Origin: Magnolia sinica
Taxonomy: Eukaryota; Streptophyta; Magnoliopsida; Magnoliales; Magnoliaceae
Length of the DNA: 64,000 bases
NCBI RefSeq assembly: GCF_029962835.1
Contig: NC_080582.1
Coordinates: forward strand, 15,880,032 to 15,944,031
Reading direction: 5' to 3'
Below the pieces are notes generated by a model. It did no database searches and was not told the origin of the DNA. It worked only from the letters and a program-made list of their open reading frames with translations. Positions 10,339-21,437 of this stretch are shown piece after piece. The first letter of the stretch is position 1, and every line of letters starts with the position of its first letter. The translations under genes were made by a program, and so were the position numbers.

Positions 10339-10671
10339 TGGAAAAGACCATCCCCAGGCTGGGTTAAATTAAATGTTGATGGTTCTTCTTGTAGGAACCC
10401 GGGTGACAGTGGAAGTGCAGGAATCTGCAGAGACCACTTAGGATGCCTGATCTTTGCTTTTCACCACTCTTATGGTATCTCATCTAACACAGAAGCAGAG
10501 TTAAGGGCCATTTTGGACAGTATTAAGATATGTAAACATTTTAATCTATCAAATGTAAACATTGAATCAGATTCCCTAGTGGCAACAGAGGCCATTCTGG
10601 ATTTGGATTTGGATGAATCTGGATTCGTGTTTATAGCTGAGGCATTTTTGTTTTTAAAATCCAGGAGCTAG
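10339..10671 (+). pseudogene. RNase H-like (RVT_3) domain fragment A
   Basis: An open frame of about 110 codons without an ATG carries the plant RNase H-like signature: PGWVKLNVDGSS (first catalytic Asp), AGICRD, SSNTEAELRAI (Glu) and NIESDS (Asp). Such domains occur as the C-terminal part of plant L1-like LINEs and as free-standing pseudogenes. A stop codon lies just upstream (10336-10338). After TEAIL the family sequence is replaced by LDLDES and unrelated text up to a stop at 10669, so the C-terminal third is lost. Copy B (45298-45590) keeps the C-terminal part but has lost the N-terminal part. Confidence 0.7.
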
Positions 10672-10750
10672 ATGATGAAGTCTTAATGGAGAATCGGATA
10701 TAGGATGTGTTCAGTGTTGCCAAATCAGAGTAAGGCTGTAGTGGTTATTC

Positions 10751-11448
10751 TCAGAGTTGTGTTATGGTGGTGAACCTGTTAGCAATTTTGGATGCTTCTG
10801 TGTCTGATCCTCTAAATTGCTCTGTTTGATCATCTTCCTCTACTCCCGTTATGCTGTGAGGGTAGTTGTTGTTGTTATTCCTGTTTGCTTCAGACGCTGC
10901 AGCTGCTCCTGGTTTTACGGGACATATCTTCATCCTTCAACCTGTTTGTCGCTGTCTTGATCAGACTACAATTTTGTCTGTGCCTCCGCCTGTGATTTTT
11001 GCAAGGCCATATGTTGATTGGGAAAGAGGGCAATAAAGGCTACTGGAAAGGCAATCTACCATAGGTGATACACAGAATTTCATCAGCAACTGTTTGCTTA
11101 TGAATCTTACAAGTATTCAGTTTGCGATGTCCAAACGTGTGATCTATCTTTTCCATCTTGGGATATAGAAAATTTTCAGAGCAAATGATGGGGAACTCTC
11201 TTTTGTTGGGTGACTTGGAAGCAGGGGCTTGAGCTGGGATGAAATCCACTCATCACATATCTTTTAGATGTCTTGTGGCTTAGGCTAGTAGTTGAAACTG
11301 GATCCAAAACCATGTCTGAGGTTGCACTGAACATGCTAAGAGATGGAATTGCTTCCTTTTCAGGGAGTCTTGGACCTTCTCTTCTTGTAATTGCCCCACA
11401 CCTTACATTGCTGTGAACTTTTGCACTTTCGACTTGTGAGCTTACCAT
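10751..11448 (-). pseudogene. Conserved minus-strand frame A, function unknown
   Basis: Two reading-frame pieces (10751-10933 and 11176-11448) match pieces at 45657-46004 and 46145-46393 in unit 2. Similarity is at the amino-acid level as well as the DNA level: PHSITG, DQTE, FRGSD and EASKIA in the first piece, and SLSHK(T/I)SK and SGFHPSSSP in the second. The pieces are separated by frameshifts and stops. I do not recognise the family. The composition (Ser, Gln and Asn rich, hydrophilic) suggests a soluble protein or a retroelement gag remnant. Being opposed to the NLR and RNase H remnants, it was a separate transcription unit if it ever was a gene. Confidence 0.4.
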
Positions 11449-11648
11449 TTCAGAAGTCCTCTTATATTTACTGGGGAAAAAAAAAAATCCTATGCATTCA
11501 GGTTTCGTAACAGCAAGTTTTACATGACCATTGTAATAAATATCACTTCGTGCAACATTTTAATTTTCCATAATTGTATCGTGAAATATGTTGCTATATT
11601 CACACATAACATATCTAAAATTTTAAATAATCATTATAATACATATTC

Positions 11649-11649
<1 letters not shown>

Positions 11650-11737
<88 letters not shown>
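11650..11737. repeat. (TA)n microsatellite
   Basis: About 43 uninterrupted TA units are present. At the paralogous position in unit 2 (about 46715) there is only a short ACACATATATAATA, so the expansion is specific to this copy. Confidence 0.95.
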
Positions 11738-11738
<1 letters not shown>

Positions 11739-11774
11739 GATTTCTTAGTTTAATTTCTAAATTTTATAATTTTC

Positions 11775-14700
11775 TTAGTTTAACTCTACAACGATGCACA
11801 CAACAAGGCCCGCATCTTTCGGTTGGAAAAGGAGATTGCATCTCTCTAACAAAATGACAAGAGCCTCACGGAGTATTATACCAAACTTCACAGTTTATGG
11901 GAGGAACTCGCCTACCATGATGAGGAGGATACTTATTGTACTTGCGATGTGGTTCTTATCCAGAAACGGCGGAAGCGACGATGGATTTTCAAGTTTTTAG
12001 ACGGTCTGAATGATGAATATGACACACTCAGGCAATAAATTATCCATAATATTGAGTCCATGACATTGAATCAGGCATATGCTATTCTGGCTAGAGAAGA
12101 GAAGAAGAAGTAGGTTATGACTCCATCCCTCTCGATCACTCAGTCTACCTTATAGACTGAAGTTCATACTTCTGCTGATCGAGGACGTGGTTCTGGAGTC
12201 CGTGGTCATGGTCGCAATTCTCTTTTTTGCACTCATTGCAAATACACCAGTCATATGGTTGATACCTGCCAAATCCTTCATGGCAAACTTCCAATATGTG
12301 GAGGTTTTTCTCGTGGATGAGGTCGCTCGTCTGGTGGCCGTGGTCCATATTTTTCTACTACTAAATCCGAGGAGGCTCCATCTGATTCCTCTCCTAGTAT
12401 GGTTCAAATTTCTCAAGAAGAATATGACAGTCTTGTCGCTCAAAAGGCTGGTCTATCTGTTTCAAAATCTTCAGCTACTTTCAGTTCTGCTGTGTAAGGT
12501 ACATCCACCATTACTCCCTCTTTCCAACCCTAAGTCATTGACACGGGGCCACTGACCATATGACTGGTATGTCTCACATTTTCTCCTTATTTACTCCCAG
12601 TTTTACTTTAGGTTCTGTTAAGTTAGTAGATGGGAACCTTACCCCTATTACTGGGTCAAGTACCGTTCCTCTAACTTCTACTATGACTCTTAACAAGACC
12701 CTTCTTGTCTCAGGTCTTGCTTTTAGTTTACTTTCTGTGGACACCCTTACTAAATAAATTAACTATGCTATCATATTTCTTCCTTCTCATTATATGTTTC
12801 AGGATCTCGGAACGCAAAAGATGATTGGTGGTGGACGTGAAAGTGCTGGCCTATACTGATTTGATGGGGGTGTTCAACCCTGTGCTACTGCTCATCTCAT
12901 TTCTGTCAATCATGAGGATATTTATCAATGACATCGTCATTATGGCCATCCTTCTTTTTCAGTTTTAGGTAGTTTATTTCCCTCTTTATTTTCTTAGCAT
13001 AACATTAAAAAATTTCATTGTAGTACTTGTGCTTTGTCAAAACAAAGACAGGTTTATTTTCCTTTGCTTTTAAATAAATATTATGTTCCTATGTTTTCTT
13101 TCATTCAATTTGATGTGTGGGGACCCTCTCCTATTACCTATTCCATGGGGTTTCGTTACTTTGTCTCTTTTATGGATGCCACCACCAAAATGATATGGAT
13201 CTATCTCCTCAAAAATGAAAGCGAAGTTTTTGAAAATTTTAAGTCCTTCCATGTTTGGTTGACAAATCAATTTAGCGCCACCGTCAAGATGCTCCATTGT
13301 GACAATGGCAGAGAATATCTCTATTGATTTTCTTACCTATCTTTGCCAACATGGCATTGAGTCAAACACTAACTAACTGCACTTCCACTCCTCAGGTAGC
13401 TGAGAGGAAAAATTAACAATTGCTAAATATTACTCGGTGTCTCCTTACTGAGATGCATGTTCCCAAACGATATTGGGGAGATGTCGTTCTCACTGCATGT
13501 TACCTAGTCAATCGACAACCTCACTCTGCCCTCAATTTTCAAATTCCTATTTCTTTATTCAGGAAAGTGCATCATGTCACTGATATCCTTCTTAGGGTGT
13601 TTGGGTGCACATCTTATGTGCATAACTTTTCTCCTTCCCGTACAAAGTTGTCTCATCGTTCCATTCCATGCATGTTTGTTGGGTATTATCCCACCCAAAA
13701 GGATTACAAATTTGTTAATCCTGATATTGGCCGATGTTATGTCACCCTTGATGCTTCCTTCTCTTAGTCTCTAAATTTCTTCTCTCCAAAGTCCTCAATT
13801 CTTTCCTCATCCCTTTATGTCACTCATATACCCCTTTTAGATCCCCCATCCTCTACCCTGTTACCGATGGATCCCTCATCGCTTTCATCTCCTCCTCCTT
13901 TCTTACCACCCCCACCACCACCACCTCGCCATTCTACCGGTCCCAATACCAGACCAACTCACCTACAGGATTACATTTGTTCTCAAGCATTGTTACTAGC
14001 ACCACCACATGCTTCTCATCACCAACAAAAGCGAAACAGCGTTGATGCACCATTACTTCCATCACCATCATCTACGGCTTTGGGATCCATTTCTGCATCG
14101 GACCTTCCCACTTCTCTATGGAAAGGTACTTATCCTTCTACTTTTCATCCTATCCACCATTTTGTTTCATATAATTTGATTTCTCCTTCCTACAAGTCAC
14201 TTATTGCCGATGTGGATTCCATATCTCTCCCTACCCGGGTGAACGTTGCCTTAGCACACCCGAACTAGAAGCATGCCATGATGGATGAGACAACTGCCTT
14301 GGAGAAAAATCAGACATGGGAACTTGTTGATTTACCTGTGGGAAAACAGGCGGTACACTCTCAAGCATAAGCCCAATGGTACTGTTGATCAGTATAAAGC
14401 TCGCCTTATTACAAAAGGCTTTACCCAGACCTATGGCATCGATTACACCGAGACATTTGCCCCAGTTGCCAAAATGAATTCCATTCGTGTCCTTTTATCT
14501 CTTACAACAACTTTGGGCTGGCCACTTCATCAACTTGATGTAAAAAAATGTATTTTTACATGGTGATCTTCTTGAGGAAGTCTATATGAGCCATCCACCC
14601 GGTTTTCACCGAAAGGGGGAGGAAAAGAAAGTGTTCTGCCTTTAAAAGTTTATATATGGCCTCAAGCAGTCGCCACCTGCATGGTTTGACAAATTTACTC

Positions 14701-15224
14701 ATGCAATGAGAGATGCATTTTTTCACCAATGCAGCTTAGATCATTCTTTCTTCTGGAAATGCTCAACAAATGGGATTACAATTGTTTCTGTTTATGTCGA
14801 AGATATTATTGTCATGGGTGACAATTCTCTTACAATTTCTAGCATCAAGTCCCACATTTCTTGCATTTTTGAGGTCAGAGACTTGGGCTCTTTACATTAT
14901 TTCTTGAGCATTGAGATAGCTCGTTCTTAGCATGGAATCTCCTTATCTCAATGTAAATATGCGCTGGACTTACTCACTGAGACTGGAATGATTGGTTGTA
15001 AGCCACTTGACACTCCTCTTGAGGTCAAGCATCAGCTCACTTCATTGGATGGTGAGGCCCTCTCTAATCCTGGACCTTATCAACACCTCATTGGGAGACT
15101 TATTTACCTCACTATTACCAGGCCGAATATTTCTCATGCTGTGAATGTCCTCAGTCAGTTCATGCATTTGTCTCGAGTTACCCATATGGATGTTGCATAC
15201 CGTGTGCTTCATTATATCAAAGGC
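11775..15224 (+). pseudogene. Ty1/copia element 1, gag to RT, decayed
   Basis: Order is gag, protease, integrase, RT, as in Ty1/copia. The gag part (about 11800-12480) has stops and a CX2CX4HX4C zinc knuckle (CTHCKYTSHMVDTC, from 12228). The protease motif (about 12540) is crossed by a frameshift between ACACGGGG and CCACTGACC. The GAG-pre-integrase zinc region is at about 12920-13040. The integrase core (13050-13770) shows DVWGPSP, CDNGREY and VAERKN, with stops between them. RT (14285-15224) shows KARLITKGFTQ, QLDVK and YVEDIIV; the usual YVDD is YVED here. The frame is cut after HYIKG by the solo LTR at 15225 and resumes at 18347. No 5' LTR or primer site is visible: unit-1 sequence joins directly at about 11775, so the 5' end is deleted. 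Confidence 0.9.
13854..14268 (+). pseudogene. Copia element 1, proline-rich linker between integrase and RT
   Basis: An open stretch of the polyprotein includes a run of Pro codons (about 13900-13930) and a Ser/Pro/His-rich tail, then FVSYNLISPSY and a stop near 14268 where HPNWKQAM-type sequence is expected. It is the variable linker seen in many plant copia polyproteins and is not a separate gene. Confidence 0.6.
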
Positions 15225-18200
15225 TATACGCCCTGAAACTCGGGGATCGAGCATAACTCAGCTCTTGAGTTTCAAAACATCACTTATGCAACATATGAAA
15301 TGATGAATGTATGTTGTCTATATTAGTGAATAAAACATGGAGTAGATTAAGCCAAACTGCAAATATAATCCAGGGACAGATGAAAATATGCAAGCGGAAG
15401 ACTGAAGAAACATATATGTATATATATGTCCCTGAGATATGTATGCTCTGCCAGGTCGTAAGTACAAGTGTTTGTCTCAAAATACAAGTATCAAAATGAA
15501 ATAAACCACTACAATAATAACCCTGAATCCCCGTAGCTCAGGACACGGTTCACATGAACCCGCCTTAGAACTGCATAAAGGAGAACGCCTCCTCGTCATC
15601 CTCATACTCCTGCTCTGCCTCGTGCGTCGCATCATGATCAGCATCTAAGACAGAGTCTGGTTAGTGTTTAAACACCGTCCCAGAACGTGGGAGTGAGTGA
15701 TCAACTTAGTGGAACTATACAGTAAAAGTAACATGCTATTAATTCAATCAAGTAGTAATGATAAGGCAATACAATCAAACATATCCTAATTGCTCTTGTT
15801 AATGGAAGGATGTATGTAGAAATGATGCATGCCCTCGCCTGCACTCCCTCAGCGTCTTCATCTTACGGTACGCATGACAACCTCCCGCAGTGCTCCATAA
15901 TGCCAAAGCACATGCAATGCGGTGCATGAACATGATTACCAAGTTGTTATTAGTCCTTTTCATACAGCAGGATTGGGAAGCTAAGGTACCTTCCTTATAT
16001 CAATACCCAAATGGTGATCCATTCTAGGGTCGTCATCTAGACAATCTCATATGATGTTATGGTTCTAGGTCACCGCAAAGGGCTCGTCACCAATCAATGC
16101 AGGCCTAATCATACCTTAGTTGCTACAACAAGGCTCGTCGCCTCGATGCGATATCATGGTATGCTCGAGGTCACTACAAAGGGCTCGTCACCAATCAATG
16201 TAGGCCAACAACACGAATATAGTGTCCCAGACCACCGTAATCGGCTTACGAGTTTAGTTGCTCACTGGTCATTACGGGGAGGCTCGTCACCCCAGCGTAG
16301 GCTGACAGCTCGACCACGGTGTCCCATACCACCATGTCCGGCTCACGATCTTAATGGGATTGCACTGGTAAGTTTGGTACCCTAGATTCAAACAGTAGCG
16401 TCCATACATGGAAAACATCCACCGGGATAATCGGGTTACTTGACGAGCTCGACTAGCACGAGCGCACGTTGAGTTGAACGACATGAAGTCCGCAAACACT
16501 TTATGTGGCCAAACCACTACCGACAACCCTATTGCGACTCGGGTTCGTCAAACACGTCTTACGTGCCGAAAATAACCTCAGCCACGAACTCAAAGCTTGT
16601 TACCGATTTCCTGGACTATTTCATAGTCCCAAACACCTTCAATTATAACAGATATTTATACCAGCAATTCAGAACAGTAATGGAACAATAATTCCAATCA
16701 TACAAACATGTGAGCATTTGATGGATTTCAACTTAACATGATTTCACACCTAACTAGTGCTTGAATTTAAACAAATAAAGAATGTAAATTGCATATAGGA
16801 AATCATACACATCAATAAGATAGTTGAGAATCTCTTCTCAATGCCCATGAACAGGACAATATATTACCCACTTGATCATTCAGACATTTCTACAAACACT
16901 TAAACTACATATTCCAACATACATGATGTATGTTAGTGATAACACACATTAGGACAATTCTTTTTGCCAAGGAGTTGATACACGTACAACTAGCACAAAC
17001 ACTTGACAATTAATCATGGCAAACACATGCTCGTATTTCATACGTATACGATACTTTCTACCTATACATGGAATACACAAATCTCGATATAGTTCATATA
17101 TATCAGAAACGCAATATAAACATCGCATTTGGCATGTGAAATTTCACCCACAACAATAATAAACCATTAATCGACTTTGAAAGCCTTGAAAACCATAACA
17201 TATACGAATATAGTGCGCACCTTTAACCAGATATGGCGCAATGGATTCGATTTAGACGATAAGTCTTCGTCGATGGCGAATAGGTAACCTAAGACATGAA
17301 TTAGATTAGCTACATCAACACTTAAGCTATTCTAAGTTCCAAAACAGGTTATGGTTTAATTGACTTTCCCAAAAATGAGATTAGAATCCCCGGAATAACG
17401 ATTCAGATGCGATGGGTTAGGCATGCCGGGTAATTGGAAAGAATTCCAAGATGATCCACCAACTTCTCTCTCACTTTCTCTCTCCTTTCCTCTCTCTCTC
17501 TTAGCTAGGGTTTGAAAAATTCGTATGGAATTTGAGACTGAGGGTTTAAGGTCTTTATATAGGCCTAAAATTGATGGAATTAGCCTCAGGGCCAAGGTAT
17601 ACTTAAGTTATAAACAAATCAGGTCTATTTCGGTCTAACGGAGCACTTCTGGTGGCCCCTTTTCCACGTGCGATCAGACTTAAGCTCCCTGACCATGGAT
17701 CTAGGTTAGGCTGAGTTTTCGTTCCGATCGGATTTACAGATCAGCCGTGGCGGACCAGTTTCAGTTCAACGGCCAGGGTCACTCGATCAGGGCCACAAGT
17801 ACATCGACATGTGAGGGACATTTCTCCTGATCCGAGGGTGTATTTGGGTCAAATTCTGATGGTCTGAATCCTTATATTTGGTCCGTAAGTGACACGACTT
17901 AGATTACTTAAATTTGAATTTTATTTCTAAATATTTTCACGTTTCTCACACTCTTCGCTCCGGGCTCAAGTTGTGCATTTCTAGACACAGTTTGGAATTG
18001 ATTTCCGTGGGGGTTGTCAAGTCCAGTAATGCGGTCATGACTGTATAGTTTCGGGGTAATCAGACTTTCAACGTGCGGTCCAGGTCCGATATGGAGTTTC
18101 AAGATGCTCCCGAGAGCAACTGCATTTAAAGATAGATTCTAGATTTCAGGGTGATGTAGCGTTAATGATTCTGCACGTCTTAGGTCTTGCAGATCAAATT

Positions 18201-18341
18201 TAAAGTGATTTGTGCTAATTTGATAAGCACTTTAGTTTAACACTTGCTAATATTAACCTAATTTCTAAAGGATTTGGTCCTGGGTGATTTCTTCCTGACG
18301 TGGTACTCGGGTCTTTATACGGATTTTTCTGAGACGTTATA
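15225..18341 (-). mobile_element. Solo LTR (3.1 kb, Ty3/gypsy-type), nested in copia element 1
   Basis: The insert is bounded by AAGGC at 15220-15224 and again at 18342-18346. Removing it and one AAGGC restores the copia frame exactly (HYIKG then SPGKS). Its ends are inverted: TATACGCC at left and CGTTATA at right, probably mutated TG...CA ends. A TATA-like CTATATAAAG reads leftward near 17560 and is followed by a TC/GA-rich leader, so the LTR is transcribed on the minus strand. It has no coding capacity; the short frames inside are chance. Length, promoter and 5-bp duplication fit a solo LTR of a large gypsy element. The left-end text ACGCCCT(G/A)AAACTCG resembles the sequence starting at 50341. 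Confidence 0.85.
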
Positions 18342-18889
18342 AAGGCTCTCCTGGCAAGAGTCTCCTTTATTCCAAGTTCGGTCACCTAAATATTTCTGTT
18401 TTTTTTTTTTTAAATGATGATTGGGCCGGTTCCAAAGATGACTGGAACTCTACAACCGGCTTTAATTTGTTCTTTCGTTGGTGGCAATTTGGTGACTTGG
18501 AAGAGCAAAAAGCAAATAGTTGTGGTATGCTCCAGTGTCGAAGCTAAGTACAGAGCTATTGCACAGACCACCTGTGAATTACTTTGGCAGAAGTAATTTT
18601 TGACTGAGATTGGTTTCTTTCATTCTAACCCAATGCAGATGATGTGTGATAATCAGGCTGTTATTCATATCTCTAACAATCATGTATCCCATGAGCGCAC
18701 AAAGTATATCGAAGTCGATTGCCATTTTATTTGAGAAAAAATCAAGGCTCAGGAGATTGTTACTCCACATGTTCGTACTGCGGACCAACTTGCCAATGTG
18801 TTTACTAAAGCTTTACCAAGAGATCGACATATGACTATTTCTTCCAAGCTTAGACTATCCAACATTTTTGGGCCAAGCTTAAGGGAGAG
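18342..18889 (+). pseudogene. Copia element 1, RNase H segment and polypurine tract
   Basis: This is the continuation of the copia polyprotein after the solo LTR. It shows KGSPGKS, FGHLNISV, DDWAGSK-like and FVGGNLVTWKSKKQ, then SSVEAKYRAIAQ and ELLWQK, followed by a stop at 18594 and HVRTADQLAN-type text to about 18830. The polypurine tract AAGGGAGAG (18881-18889) directly precedes the LTR. In many copia RNase H domains the motif is SSAEAEYR; here it is SSVEAKYR, losing one acidic residue. Confidence 0.85.
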
Positions 18890-19179
18890 TATTGAAGGAG
18901 AAGCAGTGAAGGGGAGACATCATCCATCGGGGACATAGCTCATCCTTATCTCTCCACATAGCTCGTCCTTATCTCCTTATCTCTCCACATAGCTCATCCT
19001 TATCTCCTTACCTCTCCACATAGCTCATCCTTATCTCCTTATCTCTCATCTCCTTTATTAGAATTTCTTATCTTAGTTTATTTCCTTCTTAGATAAGGGT
19101 TATATTTTACTATAAATAATATAGAGATTAAGGGCATTACTCAATTCTCTTTTTTCTCTCCTCATTCGAAGTATCGACA
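18890..19179 (+). mobile_element. Copia element 1, 3' LTR with internal minisatellite
   Basis: It starts TATTGAAGGAG (probably from TGTTGAAG) just after the polypurine tract and ends about CGACA at 19179. The length is about 290 bp. Three to four tandem copies of a roughly 30-bp unit, CACATAGCTCATCCTTATCTC plus CTTATCTCT, lie at 18940-19050. A TATAAATAA box lies at about 19112. The following base pairs are unit-fragment sequence (ACTATGGCC...TTGTAAAG). Confidence 0.75.
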
Positions 19180-20110
19180 GACTATGGCCTCTTCTATTGT
19201 AAAGAACGCCAAAATTGTTTTTGATTGTGAAAGAGATTCCTCTCTTTGATAGGACATTACTTTCCCTTTCATGGAAGGAAGCATCGATCATTCTCTTTTC
19301 CTTTTCCCTTCATGGAAGGAAGCATCCACTTCGTCGCACTTGCCTTCATATCTACACGTGGGTAACATATATAAACACATGCTGTATGAAGCTTTCAAGC
19401 TTACTGCAGCAATTGATTCCTTATTAATTTTATTTGAGTTGATGCTGGAAAGTCATCGAGGAGTTAAATTTCAGGTATGTACGTCTATTGAAATTTTCCT
19501 CTTTTTCTCATATTAAGATTTTTCTATCATGACTTGTGTGAATTTCCATAAAGCATTCTTGTAAGGTGTGCAAGTCGGATGGGTCACCTAGGGTTGAGGC
19601 CAGTTCCAGAACTGAACCATTTAATTATCAAAATTGATTATCTACAGGCGCCCACACCACTCCTTATGGTATAGGACATTTTTAGTCATTGGATGCATTA
19701 AATGTTCTTTTAGTTTATTTTTCCATGGCACCCACTCAACACATCCAACAACTGAAAATGCATGTATGACGTGGTGTGGTGCAGCCCCTATAGGTGATCT
19801 GTTCCCCTTGATAAGTGGATCTAAGTTTCAAACCTAACCCAATCCACCAGTGCATGGGTTGGATTTAGGTCTACTTGAAGTTTGAGTATTGGTAGAATTT
19901 AAGTTTGTCAGTGTTAGGATAATCCTAACAGGTTAGGATATTTTCTTATTTATTGGGATAATTTCTTATTTGTCAATAATAAGAGTATATGGTAAAATTT
20001 CTCTGAATCTCTAAAAATATCGAATCTCTTTTATACATGTTGGTAATTGTATAAAAAAAAAGTTTTACAAAAGAATATATACCTCATTAATATGATATTT
20101 ACATCCCTAT
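19180..20110 (+). repeat. Isolated duplication-unit fragment (promoter module region)
   Basis: It is collinear with 4640-5500 and 35440-36240: TTGTAAAGA(A/G)(C/T)GCCAA(A/G)ATTG, GGAAGGAAGCATC, TATATAAACACATGCTGTATGAAG, GTATAGGACATTTTTAGTCATTGG, GTAGAATTTAAGTTTGT. It begins right at the end of the copia 3' LTR. A further piece of the same unit is at about 20800-20945, beyond an LTR insertion. Confidence 0.75.
19360..19480 (+). promoter_or_regulatory. Conserved promoter plus putative first exon and donor, copy 2
   Basis: TATATAAA (19368-19375), then TGTATGAAGCTTTCAAGC, TTTTATTTGAGTTGATGCTGG and the donor CAG|GTATGT (exon end 19474). The TATA box and donor are intact although everything downstream is transposon sequence. 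Confidence 0.5.
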
Positions 20111-20809
20111 TGTTGGGATTTGTGCTGCGAAATCACATAGAGATAAATCTAGGATATTAATCCAAAAGCACTAAACAAACCAAAGAAGAACACAGAGATT
20201 TAACATAGAAAGCCCTTGTGGGAAAAAAACATGGCACAAAACGACATAATTCCACTATGAAAGAAGAGATTATAAAGATAGAGAACTTACCTGGCTTGAG
20301 CAATCCTCAAACCTCACATTTTTCACCCCTTGAAACCTTAGAACCCCTTTTAGAAACCCTAGAACCTTTTTAGAAATCTTAGGATGTCTTTGAATACCTC
20401 CCAGTCCCATATACATCCCTTTATATAGCTTTAGAAAGAAACCAAAAGCGAACAAGAAACAAATTTTGCAAATCCCGTGGATCCGCAAAAAAATCTACTT
20501 AAATCGTTCGATGTCATTGAACTACCTTTGATGACATCGAACAGACACCAAAAGAGTCCAGTGACAAAACATGGATATTGCGAAAATTCTCGATTGCTCG
20601 ACCAATCTTCGATGGCATTGAACATGTATTCGATGTCATCGAAAGCTCTTCGATGTCATCGAAAATAGAAACAATATGTCCAACAACCAACCGAGGAAAT
20701 TTGAAATAAATTCGATGAATCGAGCACTGTTCGATGTTATCGAAGGTGACATCGAACAGACGGTCGATGGCATCGATAGACCCTGTATCTGACTAGATTT
20801 AAGACATCA
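20111..20809 (-). mobile_element. Copia-type LTR, apparently solo, inserted in unit fragment
   Basis: On the minus strand it ends with GATTTCGCAGCACAAATCCCAACA-like text (last 20 bases at 20111-20130), typical of the R-U5 end of plant copia LTRs. Neither a polypurine tract nor a primer site adjoins it, and both flanks read as unit-fragment sequence, so a solo LTR is likely. The right boundary (20780-20809) and the 5-bp duplication could not be fixed. The U3 side (20495-20790) holds repeated quasi-palindromes of the type TTCGATGTCATCGAA. Confidence 0.6.
20495..20785. repeat. Array of TTCGATG-CATCGAA quasi-palindromes
   Basis: At least six to eight irregularly spaced copies occur: TTCGATGTCATTGAA, TTTGATGACATCGAA, TTCGATGGCATTGAA, TTCGATGTCATCGAA (twice), TTCGATGTTATCGAA, GTGACATCGAACAG and GTCGATGGCATCGAT. 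They lie in the presumed U3 of the LTR and may be protein-binding sites. Confidence 0.75.
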
Positions 20810-20945
20810 AATACAATACTTATATCCTTTGAAATTAAGTTTTCATTAAGCTATATCATTAATAAGTTATATGTGAAATGACTAGTTTCCCTTATTTTTT
20901 TCTCCAATTTCCATCAATTCAAAGTATGATTTTTTCTAAAATAAT

Positions 20946-21413
20946 GATGTCCCAACTGATTTATCATGCCTCTTAACTAAATACATTCCTTAAATGCTTT
21001 TATCACTACCATATATTCTGCTTCGGTTGTGGAAAGAGCCACCACGGATTGAAGCTTCGAGAACCAATTGATTGCTCTACCCGCTAGTATAAACAAGTAT
21101 CCTGAAGTTGACTTTCTATAATCCACACTGCATACGTAGTCTGAAACCATATACCTTACCAACTTTGCCTATATCTTCTTAAAAGTTAAGACGTAGTCTT
21201 TCGTACCTCGAATGTATCGAAGTAGTCATTTCACTGCTTCCCAATGTTGCTTGCCAGGGTTTGACATGTATCTGTTCACAACACCAACTGCTTGTGAAAT
21301 ATCTAGTCTCGTATAGACCATGTCATACATTAAACTGTCAACTGCATTTGAATAAGGCAATCAAGAGATAGCTTATAAAGTTAACCACTTGAATGAAAAA
21401 GTTCAAGAAAATC
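20946..21413 (-). pseudogene. Ty1/copia element 2, RNase H segment (3' part)
   Basis: Reading leftward: a PYSNAVDSLMY-like segment, MVYTRLDISQAVG, a WEAVK-stop-LLRYIRGTKDY segment, then an uninterrupted frame (20977-21162) with SVDYRKSTSGY, LFILAGRAINW, SKLQSVVALSTTEAEY and AFKECI-stop-LRGM. This is the end of the copia RT and its RNase H with the catalytic ..EAEY. intact. Stops and a frameshift make it a pseudogene. The 5' continuation lies beyond the CACTA element at 30668-31098. Confidence 0.85.
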
Positions 21414-21437
21414 CACTACGCCAAAATCGTGAATTTA

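Larger units (their letters stand above)
2140..11774 (+). repeat. Segmental duplication unit 1 (carries NB-ARC pseudogene A)
   Basis: The block is collinear with unit 2 (33145-46774), and its start is collinear with unit 3 (49075-49770). Landmarks shared with unit 2 are the MITE pair (2365-3245 versus 33145-33920), the promoter module (4250-5500 versus 35020-36270), the CTGACACCAGTTACA block (5962 versus 36555), NB-ARC (8693 versus 43484), an RNase H-like frame (10339 versus 45298) and a minus-strand frame (10751 versus 45657). Homology stops at about 11774, where copia element 1 begins. The copies differ by many substitutions and by private insertions (a SINE here, a Mutator-like element in unit 2), so the duplication is not recent. 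Confidence 0.75.

Noticed and set aside
16059..16385. 108-codon frame inside the solo LTR with CGTCACC repeats
   Set aside because: It lies in LTR sequence with short repeated words (GGCTCGTCACC) and has no match to a known family that I recognise.
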